NCBI GenBank assembly: GCA_964540535.1
Contig: CAZIMO010000008.1
Span: 45,114 to 109,113 of the forward strand
Length of the DNA: 64,000 nt
Direction: 5' to 3'
Source of the DNA: Fimenecus sp964540535
GTDB lineage: Bacteria > Bacillota > Clostridia > Oscillospirales > Acutalibacteraceae
Shown here: piece after piece, positions 42,940-52,643 of the stretch
Layout: the number at the start of each line of letters is the position of its first letter
Position numbering within the stretch: the first letter of the stretch is position 1
Notes under the pieces: generated by a model
The model's input: only the letters and a program-made list of their open reading frames with translations
What the model was told of the DNA's origin: nothing
Databases searched by the model: none
Made by a program: the position numbers and the translations under genes

Positions 42940-43785
42940 ATGATTTATACTTTAGAAAACGATATTTTAAAAATAGCAGTTGATACACACGGCGCAGAGC
43001 TTTCTTCAATTTTCAATAAAAAAGAAAACAAAGAAATGCTTTGGCAGGGCGACTTGAAATATTGGGGCAGAAAAAGCCCGGTGCTGTTCCCTGTTGTCGG
43101 AAAATACAGAAATTGCAAAACCTCTTATGAAGGCAGAGAATACACTCTCGGTCAGCACGGCTTTGCAAGGGACAGCGAATTTGCGCTTACCGAAAAAACA
43201 GAGAATAAAATTTCTTTTGAACTGACAAGCAGTGAAGAAACACTGACAAAATATCCTTTTAAATTCCGTCTTGTATGCTCATTTGAGCTTGAAAACGATA
43301 AAATTACAGTGGGCTGGAATGTGGAAAATACAGACGAAAAAGAAATTTATTTTTCGATAGGGGCACACCCTGCATTTTATTGCGAAAAGGGTAAAACTCT
43401 GCTCACAATGAACAGCAAAAATATCAAATATAATCTTCTCAACAGCGAGGGACTTTATACCGAATCTCAATATGATGTTGAGCCGAGTTTTATTCTTGAC
43501 GAGAAAGTTTTTGACAATGACGCTCTTGTTATTGAAAACAGCGGTGTGACAGAGGTCACTCTTGCTGATAATAATAAAAAATATTTGGCCGTAAAATTTG
43601 AGGCACCGCTTTTCGGTATTTGGTCGCCTGCAAAGAAAAATGCACCCTTTGTATGCATTGAACCGTGGTACGGAAGATGCGACGCTGAAAATTTTGACGG
43701 CGATATTACCGAGAGAGAATGGGGCAATTCTTTGGCGGCAGGTAAAAAGTGGTATAAGGAGTATGAAATAATCGTAAATGAGTAA
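42940..43785 (+). CDS. Aldose 1-epimerase family protein (LacX-like)
   Basis: 281 residues of the galactose mutarotase-like beta-sandwich: HGAELSSIFNKKENKEMLWQGD-type start, GQHGFARDSEF (catalytic-His region), IGAHPAFYC (second His) and the ICIEPWYGRCD-like end (here CIEPWYGRCD). Interconverts anomers of a hexose or a phosphosugar. SD AAAGGAG. Overlaps the HAD gene by 8 bases. Confidence 0.88.
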   Translation: MIYTLENDILKIAVDTHGAELSSIFNKKENKEMLWQGDLKYWGRKSPVLFPVVGKYRNCKTSYEGREYTLGQHGFARDSEFALTEKTENKISFELTSSEETLTKYPFKFRLVCSFELENDKITVGWNVENTDEKEIYFSIGAHPAFYCEKGKTLLTMNSKNIKYNLLNSEGLYTESQYDVEPSFILDEKVFDNDALVIENSGVTEVTLADNNKKYLAVKFEAPLFGIWSPAKKNAPFVCIEPWYGRCDAENFDGDITEREWGNSLAAGKKWYKEYEIIVNE

Positions 43786-44425
43786 GTTTAAATATATTTT
43801 ATTTGATTTTGACGGTACACTGACCGATTCTTCAGAGGGTATTTTTAAAAGCCTTACATACGCGTTTGAATGCTACGGACACGGCACTCCGTCATTGGAG
43901 CTGCTTAAAAAGTTTATAGGTCCTCCGCTTCATTACAGCTTTACCGAATTTTGCGGTTTTGATGATAATCACGCTCACGAAATGACCGATAAATACCGTG
44001 AAAGATACAAAGTGAAGGGCTATCTTGAAAGCAGGCTTTATGAGGGCGTTCCCGAAACGCTGAAAGCTTTAAAAGAACAGGGCTTTATTCTCGCAACCGC
44101 ATCGTCAAAGCCTTTGGCTTTTGTTGACGGAATTTGCCAAAATCTCGGTATTAAAAAATATTTTGATTTTCTCGGCGGTACGGCATTTGATAACACAAGC
44201 GAAAGTAAGGCGACCGTCATTGAAAATGCGATGAAAAATATTGGCGCAAGTCTTGATGATACGCTTATGGTTGGCGACAGACTTTTTGATATTGTCGGCG
44301 CTCATACAGTGGGTATTCCCTGCTGCGCGGTGCTTTACGGATTCGGCAGCCGTGAAGAATTTGAAGAGTACAGCGCCGAATATATTGTGGCAACGCCCGA
44401 AGAAATTTTAGATATAGTGAAGTGA
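43778..44425 (+). CDS. HAD-family phosphatase (PGP/Gph type)
   Basis: 215 residues. Motif I DFDGTLTDS (9-17), motif II TASSKP (about 107-112), motif III Lys in SKATVIENA and motif IV VGDRLFDIVGAH. A helical cap lies at 20-85. Similar proteins act on phosphoglycolate or nucleotides such as GMP; specificity is not visible. Starts inside the epimerase 3' end. Confidence 0.88.
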   Translation: MSKFKYILFDFDGTLTDSSEGIFKSLTYAFECYGHGTPSLELLKKFIGPPLHYSFTEFCGFDDNHAHEMTDKYRERYKVKGYLESRLYEGVPETLKALKEQGFILATASSKPLAFVDGICQNLGIKKYFDFLGGTAFDNTSESKATVIENAMKNIGASLDDTLMVGDRLFDIVGAHTVGIPCCAVLYGFGSREEFEEYSAEYIVATPEEILDIVK

Positions 44426-44429
44426 GATT

Positions 44430-45698
44430 ATGTCCACACCTTTAGCTGACAGACTTCGCCCGCAAACCATAGATGATATGGTTGGGCAAAAGCATCTTTT
44501 GGGCGAAAATATGCCTTTGAGAAATATTGTTGAGTCGGGTTATCTTCCCAATTTAATATTTTACGGACCGTCTGGAACGGGAAAAACCACACTTGCCCGA
44601 ATAATAGCTAAAAATACTAACAGAAAACTGCACCGTATCAACGGCACAAATGCAAGCACGGCAGATATTAAGGCGATTGTCAGTGAACTTGACACCTTTG
44701 CCGCGCCTAACGGAATTTTACTGTATCTTGACGAAATTCAGTATTTCAATAAAAAGCAACAGCAGTCGCTTCTTGAATATATTGAAAGCGGACAAATCAC
44801 TTTGATTGCCTCAACTACCGAAAATCCCTATTTTTACATTTACTCGGCGGTACTTTCTCGCTGTACGGTGTTTGAATTTAAGTCTGTAACTCCCGATGAT
44901 GTTGTTCCTGCGGTTAAAAGAGCGTTTGACTTTTTGCAGAGCGAGTTTGAAACTCCTTTCAGAATTGAAGAGGGTGTTTATGAGCATATCGCGGTTGCCT
45001 GCGGCGGCGATGTGAGAAAATCGTTGAATTTTGTGGAATTATGCGTGCTTTCAGCCGGAATAACCGACGGTGAGCGTGTGATAACCCTTGAAAATGCAGG
45101 CAGTCTTACAATGAAAAACACATTCCGTTACGATAAGTTCGGTGACGAGCATTACGATATTCTTTCGGCTTATCAAAAGAGTATGCGCGGAAGCGACCCC
45201 GATGCGGCGCTTCATTATCTTGCAAGGCTTTTAGAGGCAGGAGATATGGTTTCGGCAATTCGCAGACTCCTTATATGTGCCGGCGAAGATGTTGGACTTG
45301 CTTATCCGCAAATTTTGCCCATTGTTAAAGCTGCTTGCGATATTGCAATGCAGGTGGGGCTTCCCGAAGCCGCTATTCCGTTGGGCGACGCAGTTGTGCT
45401 TGTTGCCACAAGTCCTAAATCCAACACGGGGCATGACGGAATTTTCGCCGCTCTTGACGATGTGCGTAAGGGCAATTACGGTAAAATTCCGAGGCATTTG
45501 CAAAATAAGCATTATGACGGTGAAGACGCAGAGGTTAAAGGTCAGAATTATCTTTATCCGCATATTTATCCTAATCGCTGGGTAAATCAGCAGTATTTGC
45601 CCGACGCTATTAAAGATAAAAAATATTACGAATACGGAAACAACAAAACAGAACAGGCCGCAAAGGCTTATTGGGATAAAATAAAAGGGATTAAATAG
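44430..45698 (+). CDS. rarA: Replication-associated recombination protein A (RarA/MgsA)
   Basis: 422 residues. Clamp-loader-like AAA+ ATPase: PLADRLRPQTIDDMVGQKHLLG start, Walker A GPSGTGKTT (46-54), Walker B LYLDEIQYF, sensor SSTTENPYF-like (here ASTTENPYFYI), then the MgsA C-terminal oligomerisation domain (about 220-422, GSDPDAALHYLARLLEAGD, EDVGLAYPQ). Works at stalled replication forks. SD GTGAGATT weak; 4 bases after the HAD gene. Confidence 0.96.
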   Translation: MSTPLADRLRPQTIDDMVGQKHLLGENMPLRNIVESGYLPNLIFYGPSGTGKTTLARIIAKNTNRKLHRINGTNASTADIKAIVSELDTFAAPNGILLYLDEIQYFNKKQQQSLLEYIESGQITLIASTTENPYFYIYSAVLSRCTVFEFKSVTPDDVVPAVKRAFDFLQSEFETPFRIEEGVYEHIAVACGGDVRKSLNFVELCVLSAGITDGERVITLENAGSLTMKNTFRYDKFGDEHYDILSAYQKSMRGSDPDAALHYLARLLEAGDMVSAIRRLLICAGEDVGLAYPQILPIVKAACDIAMQVGLPEAAIPLGDAVVLVATSPKSNTGHDGIFAALDDVRKGNYGKIPRHLQNKHYDGEDAEVKGQNYLYPHIYPNRWVNQQYLPDAIKDKKYYEYGNNKTEQAAKAYWDKIKGIK

Positions 45699-45708
45699 GA
45701 GGATTACT

Positions 45709-46206
45709 ATGGCTAAAAGAGAAGATTTTATTTCTTGGGACGAATATTTTATGGGTATTGCAATGCTTTCGTCTTACAGAAGCAAGGACCCCAACACACA
45801 GGTGGGCGCTTGTATTGTTGACAATAACAACAAGATTATGTCGGTGGGCTACAACGGCTTTCCGCAGGGCTGTGACGATGACGAATTTCCGTGGGACAGA
45901 AGCGGTGACGAGTACGACACAAAATACCCCTATGTTTGCCATGCAGAGCTTAACGCAATTCTCAACAACGGCGGCAGAAATTTGAGAGAATGCAAAATTT
46001 ATGTGGCGCTTTTCCCCTGCAATGAATGTGCAAAGGCAATTATTCAAAGCGGAATCAAAGAGGTTATTTATATTTCGGATAAGTATAAAGATACGGTTGG
46101 CAACCGTGTTTCACGCAGAATGTTTGATGCGGCAGGTGTAAAATACACAAAAATCATGATGAGCCGTGACGAACTGAAAATCAGTTTTAAAGAAGAGGAT
46201 ATTTAA
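45709..46206 (+). CDS. dCMP deaminase (ComEB family)
   Basis: 165 residues. Zinc deaminase motifs CHAELNAIL (His-x-Glu, about 82-90) and PCNECAKAI (about 103-111), and the start SWDEYFMGIAMLSSYRSKDPNTQVGA. Converts dCMP to dUMP, a route to thymidylate. SD TAGGAGGAT. Shares TAATG with the next gene. Confidence 0.94.
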   Translation: MAKREDFISWDEYFMGIAMLSSYRSKDPNTQVGACIVDNNNKIMSVGYNGFPQGCDDDEFPWDRSGDEYDTKYPYVCHAELNAILNNGGRNLRECKIYVALFPCNECAKAIIQSGIKEVIYISDKYKDTVGNRVSRRMFDAAGVKYTKIMMSRDELKISFKEEDI

Positions 46207-46793
46207 TGGGCAAAAATGATTTTTTCGCTTTTACATCACGTACCAAATATATAAACCGTTGGGCATTGATGCGAAATACAAGATACGAAACATTGAGCGA
46301 ACATTCTGCCGAGGTTGCGCAGTTGAGTTACGCTCTTGCAGTAATAGGCAACGAGCGTTTGGGTAAAAATTATAACTGTGAACGCGCGTCGCTTCTCGGT
46401 CTTTATCACGATGCGCCCGAAATTATTACAGGTGACTTGCCCACTCCCGTGAAATATTACAGCAAAGAAACAAAAGAGGCATACAAAGCGGTTGAAAAAA
46501 ATGCCGAAAAACAGCTTCTTTCAATGCTCCCTGATGATTTGCTTCCTTTTTATGAACCTCTTTTCAAAAAAAAGAACGAAGACAAAGAGCTTTGGAAATT
46601 GATTAAAGCCGCTGACAAAATCAGCGGATATTTAAAATGCGTTGCAGAGAGAAAAGCAGGCAACAGCGAGTTTTGCGAGGCAGAAAAAACCTTGCTTAAA
46701 TCAATGAAAATGCTTGAATGCGAAGAGCTTAAAATTTTTACGGAAGAATTTTTGCCGTCTTTTGAAAAAACGCTTGACCAAATGAAGAAATAA
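46206..46793 (+). CDS. YfbR-like HD-domain 5'-deoxynucleotidase
   Basis: 195 residues, HD superfamily: RTKYINRWALMRNTRYETLSEHSAEVA block (about 8-35), GLYHDAPEIITGDLPTPVKY (HD pair plus specificity loop), and a C-terminal helical part. YfbR removes phosphate from deoxynucleoside monophosphates. Its ATG overlaps the dCMP deaminase stop, which suggests they act together on dCMP/dUMP. Confidence 0.9.
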   Translation: MGKNDFFAFTSRTKYINRWALMRNTRYETLSEHSAEVAQLSYALAVIGNERLGKNYNCERASLLGLYHDAPEIITGDLPTPVKYYSKETKEAYKAVEKNAEKQLLSMLPDDLLPFYEPLFKKKNEDKELWKLIKAADKISGYLKCVAERKAGNSEFCEAEKTLLKSMKMLECEELKIFTEEFLPSFEKTLDQMKK

Positions 46794-46803
46794 GGTGAGC
46801 TTT

Positions 46804-48312
46804 ATGTTTAAACTTAAAGATTTTATTGACCTTTTTAAAGAGAATAATATATTCGTAAGTGCCGACTGCAACGAAAACGCAGAGATCGGCTATATTTCAT
46901 ATAATTCACGTGACATAAAAGCGAATACCCTGTTTTTGTGCAAGGGACTTCATTTTAAAGAGCAGTTTTTGTGCGACGCACTTTCAAAAGGTGCAGTTGC
47001 CTATGTTTCAGAAAGAAAATATGATGTTGACGCGCCTGCTGTTCTTGTTTCCGATATTCGCAGGGCTATGTGGCTTATGGCAAATTTCTTCTACGGCAAC
47101 GCGTGGGCAAAATTAAACCTTGTGGGCATTACAGGCACAAAGGGCAAAAGCACCACGGCATATTTTCTTAAATATATTTTTGACGAGTATTTAAAGCCGA
47201 CAGGCAAAAAAAGCGGACTTATGTCCACTCTTGAAATATATGACGGCGCAGTAACTGAAGAAAGTACCTTGACTACTCCCGAACCCTTTGAGCTTCACAG
47301 GCATTTTGACAATGCGGTTAAAAGCGGACTTTCACTTTTCACAATGGAGGTTTCATCGCAGGCATTGAAATACGGCAGAACCGCAGGGGTTGAGTTTCAG
47401 TTCGGCTGTTATCTTAATATCGGTATCGACCACATAAGCGCCGTTGAGCATCCTGATTTTGAAGATTATTTCAATTCCAAAATGAAACTTTTTTCACAGT
47501 GCAGAACGGCGGTCATAAATCTTGACTCCGATAAAAGCAAAGAGGTCATAAGGGCGGCACAGAATGCGCCCGAGGTTATAACTTTTAGCACGCAAAACGA
47601 AAATGCCGATGTTTACGGCTATAACATAAGGAAAAACGGCTCGGATACGCTGTTCACAGTAAGAACAAAGAGCTTTGAAGAGGATTTCGCCCTTTCAATA
47701 CCCGGACTTTTTAATGTCAGCAATGCGCTTTGCGCCATTGCAGTTTGCGAAAGACTTGGAATTGACAGCAATACAATCAGAACAGGGCTTTACCGTTCAC
47801 ACACCGCAGGCAGAATGGAAGTCTATGAGAGCAAGGATAAAAAAATCACCGTAATCGTTGACTATGCTCACAACAAATTAAGCTTTGAAAATATTTTTGA
47901 CTCTGTCCGTAAGGAATATCCCGAACGGTATGTTTCAATAGTTTTCGGTTGCCCGGGCAACAAAGCGGTTGTCCGCAGAAAAGATATGGGCGAGATCAGC
48001 GGTAAATGCGCCGACTTTGTTTATATCACCGAAGATGACCCTGCCGAAGAAAACCTTGAAGATATTTGTAAAACTGTTGCGCAATATGTTGAAAGCACAG
48101 GCGGTAAGGATAAATATAAGATAATTCTTGACCGCGGCGAAGCCATAAAAACCGCAATAGAAGAGGCTCACGGTGAAAGCGTAATTATTCTTGCAGGCAA
48201 AGGCGCTGAAACGCATCAAAAAAGAGGGCTTTCCTCTGAATTTTATGAATCCGATGCATTTTTTGCAGAAAAGTATTTAAAGGAATATGACGAAAGGCAG
48301 GAAACAAAATGA
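46804..48312 (+). CDS. murE: UDP-N-acetylmuramoyl-tripeptide synthetase (MurE family)
   Basis: 502 residues from ATG 46804 (SD AAGGTGAG; GTG 46795 lies inside the SD). Mur ligase order: N-domain (1-95, SYNSRDIKANTLFLCKG), ATPase with GITGTKGKSTTAYFLKYI (about 107), ST-TTPE, central MEVSSQALKYGR, and C-domain with DYAHN and the substrate motif EDDPAEEN. Diaminopimelate-adding MurE normally has DNPR here; DDPA is nearer the L-lysine type. It lies outside any dcw cluster, so it could be a MurE paralogue. ATGA overlap with the next small gene. Confidence 0.9.
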   Translation: MFKLKDFIDLFKENNIFVSADCNENAEIGYISYNSRDIKANTLFLCKGLHFKEQFLCDALSKGAVAYVSERKYDVDAPAVLVSDIRRAMWLMANFFYGNAWAKLNLVGITGTKGKSTTAYFLKYIFDEYLKPTGKKSGLMSTLEIYDGAVTEESTLTTPEPFELHRHFDNAVKSGLSLFTMEVSSQALKYGRTAGVEFQFGCYLNIGIDHISAVEHPDFEDYFNSKMKLFSQCRTAVINLDSDKSKEVIRAAQNAPEVITFSTQNENADVYGYNIRKNGSDTLFTVRTKSFEEDFALSIPGLFNVSNALCAIAVCERLGIDSNTIRTGLYRSHTAGRMEVYESKDKKITVIVDYAHNKLSFENIFDSVRKEYPERYVSIVFGCPGNKAVVRRKDMGEISGKCADFVYITEDDPAEENLEDICKTVAQYVESTGGKDKYKIILDRGEAIKTAIEEAHGESVIILAGKGAETHQKRGLSSEFYESDAFFAEKYLKEYDERQETK

Positions 48313-48512
48313 AAAAGGGAAAAATACTGAAAAATATACGCAGATTTACAACGGCTTTTACATTTGCCACTGCCGCAGTCGGCGTTTTAAATCTGGCGCT
48401 TTCAAAATATGAAGAAAAACAGGGCGATTACTCCCGTGAATTTGCAGAAATAGAAGACGAAATAAAATCGGTAATTGACGAGGTGCGAGAGGATTATGAA
48501 GAAGAAATCTAA
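48309..48512 (+). CDS. Small hypothetical protein with one hydrophobic segment
   Basis: 67 residues: basic N-terminus (MKKGKILKNIRRF), hydrophobic stretch 14-31 (TTAFTFATAAVGVLNLAL), then a strongly acidic helix (EFAEIEDEIKSVIDEVREDYEEEI). Not recognised. Coupled to murE by ATGA and overlapping the transporter start by 17 bases, which supports its being a real gene. Confidence 0.65.
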   Translation: MKKGKILKNIRRFTTAFTFATAAVGVLNLALSKYEEKQGDYSREFAEIEDEIKSVIDEVREDYEEEI

Positions 48513-49890
48513 CTCAATTTTAAAAACTGCATTAGGCTACGGCATTGGTGCTGTGGGTCTTGATTTAAGCTACGGCTTGTTTTATTCGTATCTTTCTTAT
48601 TACCTTTCAAGCGTATTGGGGCTTCAAGAGGGATTTTTGCTTTTAATAACTCCGCTTGCGAGAATATGGGACGGAATTAACGACCCTATGATGGGAACAA
48701 TTGTTGACAATACACGCACAAAACACGGCAAATACCGCCCATGGATTTTAATAGGCGCGGTTTGCAACGCGGTTGTGCTGTTCCTTTTGTTTACATCTTT
48801 CGGTATGAGCGGACTTCCGCTGTATATTTACATAGCAATTATGTATATCCTTTGGGGAATGACCAACACAATGGCTGATATTCCTTATTGGTCAATGGTT
48901 CCGTCATTCACAAGCGAAGAAAAAGAACGCAATCTTGTGGCAACGGTTGCGCGTACATTTTCCGGTATAGGTCAAGGCATAGTTTCAATTCTCACTCCTT
49001 GGCTTTGTCCGTTGCTTTCATCGGGTATGGTAAATCAAGACGGTTACAGCGCAACTGGATTTTCACGCTGGGCGGGCATTTGCGGTATCGCCCTTGTTCT
49101 CTTTTCTTTGATTTGCGTACTTGTAACAAAAGAAACCAATGTTGTTTACGGCGAAAAGAAAAAATTCAGCCTTAAACAGATTTTCAGCGTTATTAAAAAT
49201 AACGATCAGCTTGTTGTTTTCATTGTATTTGCAATGCTTTCAAATGCAGGCTGGTATTTGACAAGCTCAACGGCGGTTTATTATTTTACCGATACCTTGG
49301 GCAATTCAAAAGCGCAGTCAACATTTCAGCTTATCGGCACGGTCGGTTCAGTGCTGGGACTTTTGGTTGTTCCCGTGCTTACAAAATGGTTCTCAAAAAG
49401 AACAACATATTCAATTTCACTTTGCACAACAATTTTAGGCTATGTCTTAATGCTTATAACAGGACCGATTTTAAAGCTCAATGTAATAATTATGGACTCC
49501 TGCTATATTCTCGCTTCGGTGGGTATTTCTTCAATGTTCGTGTCACAGACAATTTTCCTTGCAGATATTGTTGACTACGGCGAATACAAAAACGGCACAA
49601 GAAACGAGAGTATAACATTCTCAATGAAAGGCTTTTTGCAAAAAATGGCTTATACAATGCAGACCGTAGTGCTTTTCGGCGGTTTGAGCATTATGAATTA
49701 TAATGAGCAAATCACGGCGGGACTGGGCATTAACAGCACCGCAAAATTGGGTATAGGTTTAATCTGCTTCGGAGTGCCGATAATATTTCTTACGGCTTCT
49801 CTTATCATATTCAGAAAGAAATTCAAGATTTATGGCGAGCTTGCCGACAAGGTTCACGATTATATTACAGAAAAAAGGAATGCCGAATAG
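48496..49890 (+). CDS. GPH-family sugar:cation symporter
   Basis: 464 residues from ATG 48496 (GAGGTG 10 bases upstream). Major-facilitator protein with about 12 membrane helices and the GPH family landmarks RIWDGINDPMMGTIVDNTRTKHGKYRPW (motif around 60-88, quoted by its key parts DAxND-like GINDP and KYRPW) and YGEYKNGTRNES late in the protein. Imports glycosides, pentosides or hexuronides with Na+ or H+. No glycosidase is adjacent. Confidence 0.88.
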   Translation: MKKKSNSILKTALGYGIGAVGLDLSYGLFYSYLSYYLSSVLGLQEGFLLLITPLARIWDGINDPMMGTIVDNTRTKHGKYRPWILIGAVCNAVVLFLLFTSFGMSGLPLYIYIAIMYILWGMTNTMADIPYWSMVPSFTSEEKERNLVATVARTFSGIGQGIVSILTPWLCPLLSSGMVNQDGYSATGFSRWAGICGIALVLFSLICVLVTKETNVVYGEKKKFSLKQIFSVIKNNDQLVVFIVFAMLSNAGWYLTSSTAVYYFTDTLGNSKAQSTFQLIGTVGSVLGLLVVPVLTKWFSKRTTYSISLCTTILGYVLMLITGPILKLNVIIMDSCYILASVGISSMFVSQTIFLADIVDYGEYKNGTRNESITFSMKGFLQKMAYTMQTVVLFGGLSIMNYNEQITAGLGINSTAKLGIGLICFGVPIIFLTASLIIFRKKFKIYGELADKVHDYITEKRNAE

Positions 49891-49908
49891 GCAGAATAGG
49901 GTAGCTTT

Positions 49909-51297
49909 ATGGCAGAGTTGAAATTCTATCAGATCACTGACTTGCATCATTACTCACTCGAATTGGGAACAGAGGGAAAGGCATTTGAGAAAATCTGTCT
50001 TTCCGACCAAAAATGCCTTGCAGAAACAGGCGCAATTATTGATGCCTATTTCGATAAGCTTATTGAAGATAAAGAAACTGCAATAATTTTAATTACAGGC
50101 GATGTTACCTGCAACGGCGCAAAAGAAAGTCACTTCGATTTACTGCCGAAGCTTCAGCGGCTTAAAGATGCAGGCAAAAAGGTTTATGTGACTACGGGTA
50201 CTCACGATTATTATATGGAAAACGGCAACGGTACGGGTATGGCTGAAAAGTGCGTCGGCGATAAGCTTTTGACAGCAACACGCACTCAACGTGACGAATT
50301 GCTTGATATTTATTACGATTTCGGACTTTCAGAGGCAATTTCGATACATAAACCGAGCCACTCTTATGCTGTTAAGCTTCAAGAGGGATACCGCCTTTTA
50401 TGTCTTAACGATGACGGCGATGAGTTTTTCTGCGGTTATTATGACGATTGTTTAGAATGGATTAAAGAACAGATTGACGACGCTGAAAATGCGGGCGATT
50501 ACATTTTTGCGGTTACTCATCATCCTGTTTTGCCGCCAAGTCCCATTTATCCGCTTTTCAGTAAGCGCGATATGCTTGGCGATTACGAGAAAACATCGGA
50601 ATTTTTGGCGGATAACGGCATAAAATTTATTTTTACGGGTCATACCCATATGATGAATATTGCGAAAAAGACTACGCAAAAAGGCAACGAGCTTTATGAT
50701 ATAAATACTTCTTCCGCTGTGGGTTATCCGTCTGCTATGAGAAAGGTTACAATGACCGATACGGAAGTAATTATTGACAGCGTTCAAATTGAAAGTTTTG
50801 ATTGGGATTTAAAAGGCAAAACGGTTGACGAATATACAAAAGAGAATTTTTTGCAGTTTCTTAATGCGGTTTTTGACTCTATGGCTTATGATATTGACAA
50901 GCTTGCCGAGCTTTCAACATCATTCAGTATGACGCCTGAAAAGATTTATAAATTAAAGCCGGTGCTTGTGCCTTTCGGCAAATTTCTGCAAAAAGCCACA
51001 TTCGGAACGGTCGGCAGAATTTTTGCAATAAGCAAATATGTTGATAAATCAATCAGGGATTTGCGGATAAAGGATTTTCTTTTAGACGCTGTAACATATG
51101 TTTATTACGGCGATGCACCTTATACGCCGGATACACCGGAATATAAAGCTCTTTCGGCTTTGTTCAATAAGCGTCTGAAGAAAATTTTAAAGCTTAAAAA
51201 AGGAACTGAAAATATTGCCGAAATTCTTGATATTGTTCTTGACGGAGTTCTTTACGAAGCGCCGCCGTCAGATTGGCAGGGAGTTTTCAGCAAATAA
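49909..51297 (+). CDS. Metallophosphoesterase with C-terminal helical domain
   Basis: 462 residues. Calcineurin-like fold: ITDLHHYS (D-x-H), ILITGDVTCNG (GDxx), TGTHDYY (GN-H variant), VTHHPVLPP and FTGHTHMMN (GHxH) are all present in order within residues 1-250. The C-terminal 180 residues are helical and of unknown role. Probably a cytoplasmic or surface phosphodiesterase; no signal peptide. Nineteen bases after the transporter, so probably one unit. Confidence 0.86.
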   Translation: MAELKFYQITDLHHYSLELGTEGKAFEKICLSDQKCLAETGAIIDAYFDKLIEDKETAIILITGDVTCNGAKESHFDLLPKLQRLKDAGKKVYVTTGTHDYYMENGNGTGMAEKCVGDKLLTATRTQRDELLDIYYDFGLSEAISIHKPSHSYAVKLQEGYRLLCLNDDGDEFFCGYYDDCLEWIKEQIDDAENAGDYIFAVTHHPVLPPSPIYPLFSKRDMLGDYEKTSEFLADNGIKFIFTGHTHMMNIAKKTTQKGNELYDINTSSAVGYPSAMRKVTMTDTEVIIDSVQIESFDWDLKGKTVDEYTKENFLQFLNAVFDSMAYDIDKLAELSTSFSMTPEKIYKLKPVLVPFGKFLQKATFGTVGRIFAISKYVDKSIRDLRIKDFLLDAVTYVYYGDAPYTPDTPEYKALSALFNKRLKKILKLKKGTENIAEILDIVLDGVLYEAPPSDWQGVFSK

Positions 51298-51330
51298 TTA
51301 TTACAGAGGTTTTTAAAGGGAGTACAGTCT

Positions 51331-52062
51331 ATGTCGAAAATTTTTACTGTTGTAAGCGGTAAGGGCGGAGTGGGCAAATCTACATTCTGCGCCAATATTG
51401 CTTTGTCGCTTTGCAAAAAAGGCAAAAAAGTTCTGCTTGTTGACGGTGACGCAGGGCTTCGCAGTCTTGACTTGCTTTTGGGCGTTGACGAAATGGTGGT
51501 CTATGATTGGATGGATATTCTGTACGGCAACTGCGATTTTGTAAAGGCTCGGCTGTTTTATGACGAAATGCTTCAGCTTTTGCCTGCTCCTATTGAAGAA
51601 CCCGAAAATCTAAATACCGATGGATTCAAGGAAATTCTTGACCTTTACAGGAACGAATATGACTTTATTTTTATTGACGCGCCGGCAGGCATTGGCGAGC
51701 TTACAAAAATTTATGCAGAATGCGCCGATGAATGTATTGTCGTTGCAACTCCCGACAGTGTTAGTGCGAGAAGTGCCTGTGTTGCAGGCGATGAGCTTAT
51801 AAAGCTGGGCGTTAAAGAAGAAAAAATCCGACTTATTATCAACAGATTTGATGTAAAAGCAGTAAAACAGGGCAAGCTGTTAAATATTGATGATGTTATC
51901 GACCGAACCTACATACGTCTTTTGGGCGTTGTGCCTGAAGAACGCGATTTGATGTACGCGAGCGTTACCGAAAGACCGCTTTCGCCGTATTCCGAGGCAA
52001 AAATGGCTTTTGATAACATTTCAGACAGAATTTTAGGAAAAGAAATACAGCTTTATTTGTAA
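51331..52062 (+). CDS. minD: MinD-like P-loop ATPase
   Basis: 243 residues. Deviant Walker A GKGGVGKST (10-18), the second Lys/Asp region VDGDAGLRSLDLLLG, Walker B-like FIFIDAPAGIG and VATPDSVSARSA, as in MinD. The C-terminus ends ISDRILGKEIQLYL, a short amphipathic helix that may serve as the membrane tether. No minC or minE is next to it, so it could also be a FlhG/ParA-like relative; the MinD resemblance is the strongest. SD AAAGGGAG. Confidence 0.85.
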   Translation: MSKIFTVVSGKGGVGKSTFCANIALSLCKKGKKVLLVDGDAGLRSLDLLLGVDEMVVYDWMDILYGNCDFVKARLFYDEMLQLLPAPIEEPENLNTDGFKEILDLYRNEYDFIFIDAPAGIGELTKIYAECADECIVVATPDSVSARSACVAGDELIKLGVKEEKIRLIINRFDVKAVKQGKLLNIDDVIDRTYIRLLGVVPEERDLMYASVTERPLSPYSEAKMAFDNISDRILGKEIQLYL

Positions 52063-52068
52063 AAAATA

Positions 52069-52097
52069 TTGAAAAAGGTTTATTTTTTTGTTATTAT
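52069..52097 (+). promoter_or_regulatory. Promoter of mgsA
   Basis: -35 TTGAAA (52069-52074), 17-bp spacer, -10 TATTAT (52092-52097), about 64 bases before the mgsA ATG. Confidence 0.55.
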
Positions 52098-52160
52098 AAA
52101 TAGTAATTTATTATTTCTATGCAGTTATGAGTATTTATGTATATGAAAGAGGGGGTAAAT

Positions 52161-52562
52161 ATGAACATAGCACTTATGGCACATGACTCTAAAAAAGAAT
52201 TGATGACGCAGTTTTGCATTGCGTATTGCGGAATTCTTTCACACCATTCCCTTTGTGCAACCGGTACTACAGGCAAAATGGTTTCGGAGGCAACAGGGCT
52301 GAAAATTCAGAAATTTTTAAGCGGTTCACAGGGCGGCGACCAGCAAATCAGTTCAAGAATTGCCTGTAACGAAATCGACCTGCTTTTGATGTTCCGTGAT
52401 CCGTTAAATCCAAAGCCTCACGAACCTAAAGATAACACACTTCTCCGTCTTTGCGATGTTCACAATGTTCCCGTTGCTACAAACATTGCAACTGCCGAGG
52501 CGCTTATTCATGCGCTTGAACGAGGCGACCTTGATTGGAGAAATATTGTAAATCCAAAATAA
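52161..52562 (+). CDS. mgsA: Methylglyoxal synthase
   Basis: 133 residues from ATG 52161 (SD AGAGGGGGT); an in-frame ATG at 52137 lacks an SD. Converts dihydroxyacetone phosphate to methylglyoxal and phosphate, a glycolytic overflow route. ALMAHDSKK (catalytic region), CATGTTG phosphate loop, SGSQGGDQQI and FRDPL (catalytic Asp) are intact, followed by CDVHNVPVATNIATAE. Normal length. Confidence 0.96.
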   Translation: MNIALMAHDSKKELMTQFCIAYCGILSHHSLCATGTTGKMVSEATGLKIQKFLSGSQGGDQQISSRIACNEIDLLLMFRDPLNPKPHEPKDNTLLRLCDVHNVPVATNIATAEALIHALERGDLDWRNIVNPK

Positions 52563-52582
52563 GAAAATAGAAATGCAAAACT

Positions 52583-52605
52583 GCCTCACTTTTTTCGGGT
52601 GAGGC
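52583..52605. terminator. Hairpin between mgsA and hisS (weak terminator)
   Basis: GCCTCAC / GTGAGGC stem with a T-rich loop; no T run follows on the plus strand and only GTTTT on the minus strand, so the terminator role is doubtful. Confidence 0.4.
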
Positions 52606-52643
52606 ACACCTAATATATAAAGGATTTTTTAAGGAAGATTTTT

